From Holtiella tumoricola (GTDB taxonomy: Bacteria; Bacillota; Clostridia; Lachnospirales; Cellulosilyticaceae), in NCBI RefSeq assembly GCF_027857615.1, contig NZ_JAQIFT010000016.1, positions 331,210 through 395,209 of the forward strand: a stretch of 64,000 nucleotides of DNA. The letters run 5' to 3'. Below, piece by piece: positions 62,311-64,000 of the stretch. How positions within the stretch are numbered: the first letter of the stretch is position 1; every line of letters starts with the position of its first letter. The notes beneath the pieces are model-generated. The model was given only the letters and a program-made list of their open reading frames with translations. It did no database searches and was not told the DNA's origin. Made by a program: the position numbers and the translations under genes.

Positions 62311-64000
62311 CTAATGTTCTATTACACCTGATTTTCCTAATTGTTTAGAGAATCGCTGTAAGAAAGCGTTGGCTTTTTTCTTTAATAATGCACCCATAAA
62401 TAAGGATAAAACAAAGAAAAATGCAAGTACAATCATATCTGCTACAAGTGTAGGGGAGTAAACGCCTGCAACAGCTTCCCTCATCCCACTAATACCATAC
62501 GTAAATGGTAAGAGGTCATGAATTCTTTGGAAGAATTCTGGTGTAACTTGGATAGGGAATGTACCTCCAGATCCTGCAATCTGTAATACTAATAAAATAA
62601 CGCCTATTGCTTTACCAACATTTCCAAAGAGAGACACAAGTGTATACACAATAGCTGTAAACACCATACTATAGAACATAGCCAAGCATACAAATAATAC
62701 TGGATGCTGTGCCTCTACCCCTAGTACCACTATATCACCAAGACCTGCAATAAAGCCTTGTAGTATGGCTAATGTAGTGAATAAGAGATATTTCCCAAAG
62801 TATTCTTGTACCGGTGTATATTCAAAATCTGCATTTTTCGCTTTTGTACTTAATAGTGCACAAAGTAATAATGCACCTACCCATAGGCAAAGTGTTGTAT
62901 AGAATGGTGTCATACTTGCACCATAGTTTGCCATTGGATAAAGCTTATGTGTATTAAGAATAACAGGCGCTGCTAAGAAATCACTCTTATTACTGTTATC
63001 TCCTGTAAGTTCATTGATTAATTCTCTAATATCTACCTTTTCATCAAGTTCTTTTAACTTATCTACTATTTTATTAATGCTATCTTCAACATTTGGTATA
63101 TGTCCCTTAACTTCATTAATATCATCAACAAATACTTCACTCTTATCTTGTAAACGGGTACCAAAGTCTCTTAAGTAATCTAATTCATTTCTAACATTAT
63201 CAAGTAATACAGTCACATCTCCTACAAATCCAGAGACACTGTTTATTTGCTCTTTAAGCTTAGCAATTAAATCTGAATCTAATAAGTCAATAGTGTGTTC
63301 TAAGGAAGCTTGAATATTATAAGTAAGCTGAGAAATATTTTGTAACATTTCTTCTAATACCACTTTATCTTCTATAACATTTCCTAGTTCACCAAGTCGT
63401 CGTTCTAACTCAGCTAAGTTCTTACTTGTAGTTCCTAACTTATCTTGAATCTTTTCAGACTCTTTATGAGAAGCTTTTGTCATTTTCTTTGAAATTTCTT
63501 CTACTTTATCTTGTACCTTGTCAATATTTACAAGCATTTTATCTATTTTAACTTGAGCACCTTCAGATACACTGACTACAATATTTTTGATGCCATTTGT
63601 ACCCGCTCCTACTTCACGCATAAGTTGTTCTGCTGCTGTTAACTTACCTGTAATATTGTCAGTTAACATATTTAACTGCACGCGAAGATTCCCTATTGTA
63701 TTACTTAAATTTCTACTTTCAGCTCTTAGATTATTTAGGTTTTCTTCTACTCGATCTGGGTTATTGGGAGCTGCATTTATTGCATTTAGGCTTCTTTCCA
63801 TATCATCTAAAGCATATCTCGTATCACCTAAAAATTCTTCATTATTACTTATATCTTCTTTAGCTTCACGTACTAAAGCTAAACTTTCATTGACACCATC
63901 TACCAAATCGCCACTTACATTGTTATCACTATCTGTATTGCTATCTCCTACAGTATTACTGTCTTCTCCAGTATTACTGCCTCCTCCGGTATTACTGTCT
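62311..64000 (-). CDS. YhgE/Pip family membrane protein, 5' end off window
   Basis: The visible part is 562 residues with stop at 62311; the frame continues to base 64000 with no stop, so the N-terminus is missing. A long helical coiled coil (about 350 residues, for example NLNNLRAESRNLSNTIGNLR) precedes an ABC-2-like membrane domain of about five or six helices (YPMANYGASMTPFYTTLCLW, ILLVLQIAGSGGTFPIQ, LVADMIVLAFFFVL). This is the typical YhgE/Pip layout; Lactococcus Pip is a phage infection protein and YhgE-type proteins are linked to ESX secretion. Near the missing N-terminus is an SNTG-rich linker. Function here is unproven. Confidence 0.87.
   Translation of the reverse strand, partial: DSNTGGGSNTGEDSNTVGDSNTDSDNNVSGDLVDGVNESLALVREAKEDISNNEEFLGDTRYALDDMERSLNAINAAPNNPDRVEENLNNLRAESRNLSNTIGNLRVQLNMLTDNITGKLTAAEQLMREVGAGTNGIKNIVVSVSEGAQVKIDKMLVNIDKVQDKVEEISKKMTKASHKESEKIQDKLGTTSKNLAELERRLGELGNVIEDKVVLEEMLQNISQLTYNIQASLEHTIDLLDSDLIAKLKEQINSVSGFVGDVTVLLDNVRNELDYLRDFGTRLQDKSEVFVDDINEVKGHIPNVEDSINKIVDKLKELDEKVDIRELINELTGDNSNKSDFLAAPVILNTHKLYPMANYGASMTPFYTTLCLWVGALLLCALLSTKAKNADFEYTPVQEYFGKYLLFTTLAILQGFIAGLGDIVVLGVEAQHPVLFVCLAMFYSMVFTAIVYTLVSLFGNVGKAIGVILLVLQIAGSGGTFPIQVTPEFFQRIHDLLPFTYGISGMREAVAGVYSPTLVADMIVLAFFFVLSLFMGALLKKKANAFLQRFSKQLGKSGVIEH
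63935..64000 (-). repeat. 18-bp tandem repeat coding an SNTG-rich linker
   Basis: GTATTACTG (or GTATTGCT) recurs at 63935, 63953, 63971 and 63989, period 18. The 6-residue unit is (D/G)SNT(G/V)(G/E). The array runs off the window edge, so the total copy number is unknown. It is low complexity and prone to slippage. Confidence 0.85.

Overview
The window is AT-rich, with gene order and ribosome binding sites (AGGAGG-type, 5-9 bases from the start) typical of a low-GC Gram-positive anaerobe. SigI/RsgI, a GH94 cellobiose phosphorylase, a Cys-type sulfatase, an ECF transporter S subunit, LPxTG/sortase and YhgE/Pip genes together point to a fibre- or glycan-degrading Clostridia member, perhaps a Lachnospiraceae/Cellulosilyticum-like organism. 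The genus is inference only. No tRNA, rRNA or CRISPR array was seen. The two ends cut genes: an ECF S component at base 1 and a YhgE/Pip-type membrane protein at base 64000.

Layout. 0-6 kb: secreted cyclophilin lipoprotein, then a four-gene operon of secreted coiled-coil proteins ending in a large Ig-like (BIG2/FIVAR) wall protein, then a GNAT acetyltransferase. 6-10.4 kb: GH2 glycosidase divergent from an AraC regulator, then a 957-bp non-coding repeat. 10.3-19 kb: Na/phosphate symporter with PhoU domain, DedA protein, small zinc-ribbon protein, secreted beta-sandwich protein, OmpR-type two-component system, orphan ParA cluster. 19-31 kb: two GH20 hexosaminidases, GltS, sulfatase, MBL-fold alkylsulfatase-like enzyme, Ntn hydrolase, esterase-like alpha/beta hydrolase and M29 aminopeptidase, with repeat copies 2 and 3. 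32-40 kb: LacI-controlled sugar ABC importer divergent from cellobiose phosphorylase. 40-48 kb: SUV3-like helicase, BFD-type [2Fe-2S] protein, cytoplasmic sensor kinase, PHP-domain protein, sigI-rsgI. 48-54.6 kb: compatible-solute ABC transporter (permease-binding protein fusion) divergent from a BusR-like GntR/RCK_C regulator, then an SLC13 permease divergent from a Crp/Fnr regulator. 54.6-64 kb: TPR-GGDEF cyclase, YibE/F protein, LPQTG phosphoesterase with sortase, FUSC-like protein, YhgE/Pip.

How the genes fit together. Several units pair a catabolic or transport gene with a divergent local regulator: GH2/AraC, cellobiose phosphorylase/LacI, solute importer/BusR-like, anion permease/Crp. 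The two GH20 enzymes, GH2 and GH94 lack signal peptides, so sugars are probably imported as oligosaccharides and cleaved or phosphorolysed in the cytoplasm. The secreted coiled-coil operon, sortase/LPQTG protein, YhgE/Pip and RsgI are cell-surface functions.

The most unusual feature is a family of three related non-coding elements (9398-10354, 22329-22651, 31245-31942). They share terminal inverted repeats with core AATAAATATTTG, conserved hairpins, and a long imperfect palindrome that lies in opposite orientation in two copies. In two of three cases they abut an intrinsic terminator, and in the third they overlap a stop codon. They look like mobile elements that may carry or encode a large structured RNA, and I recognise no known family in them.
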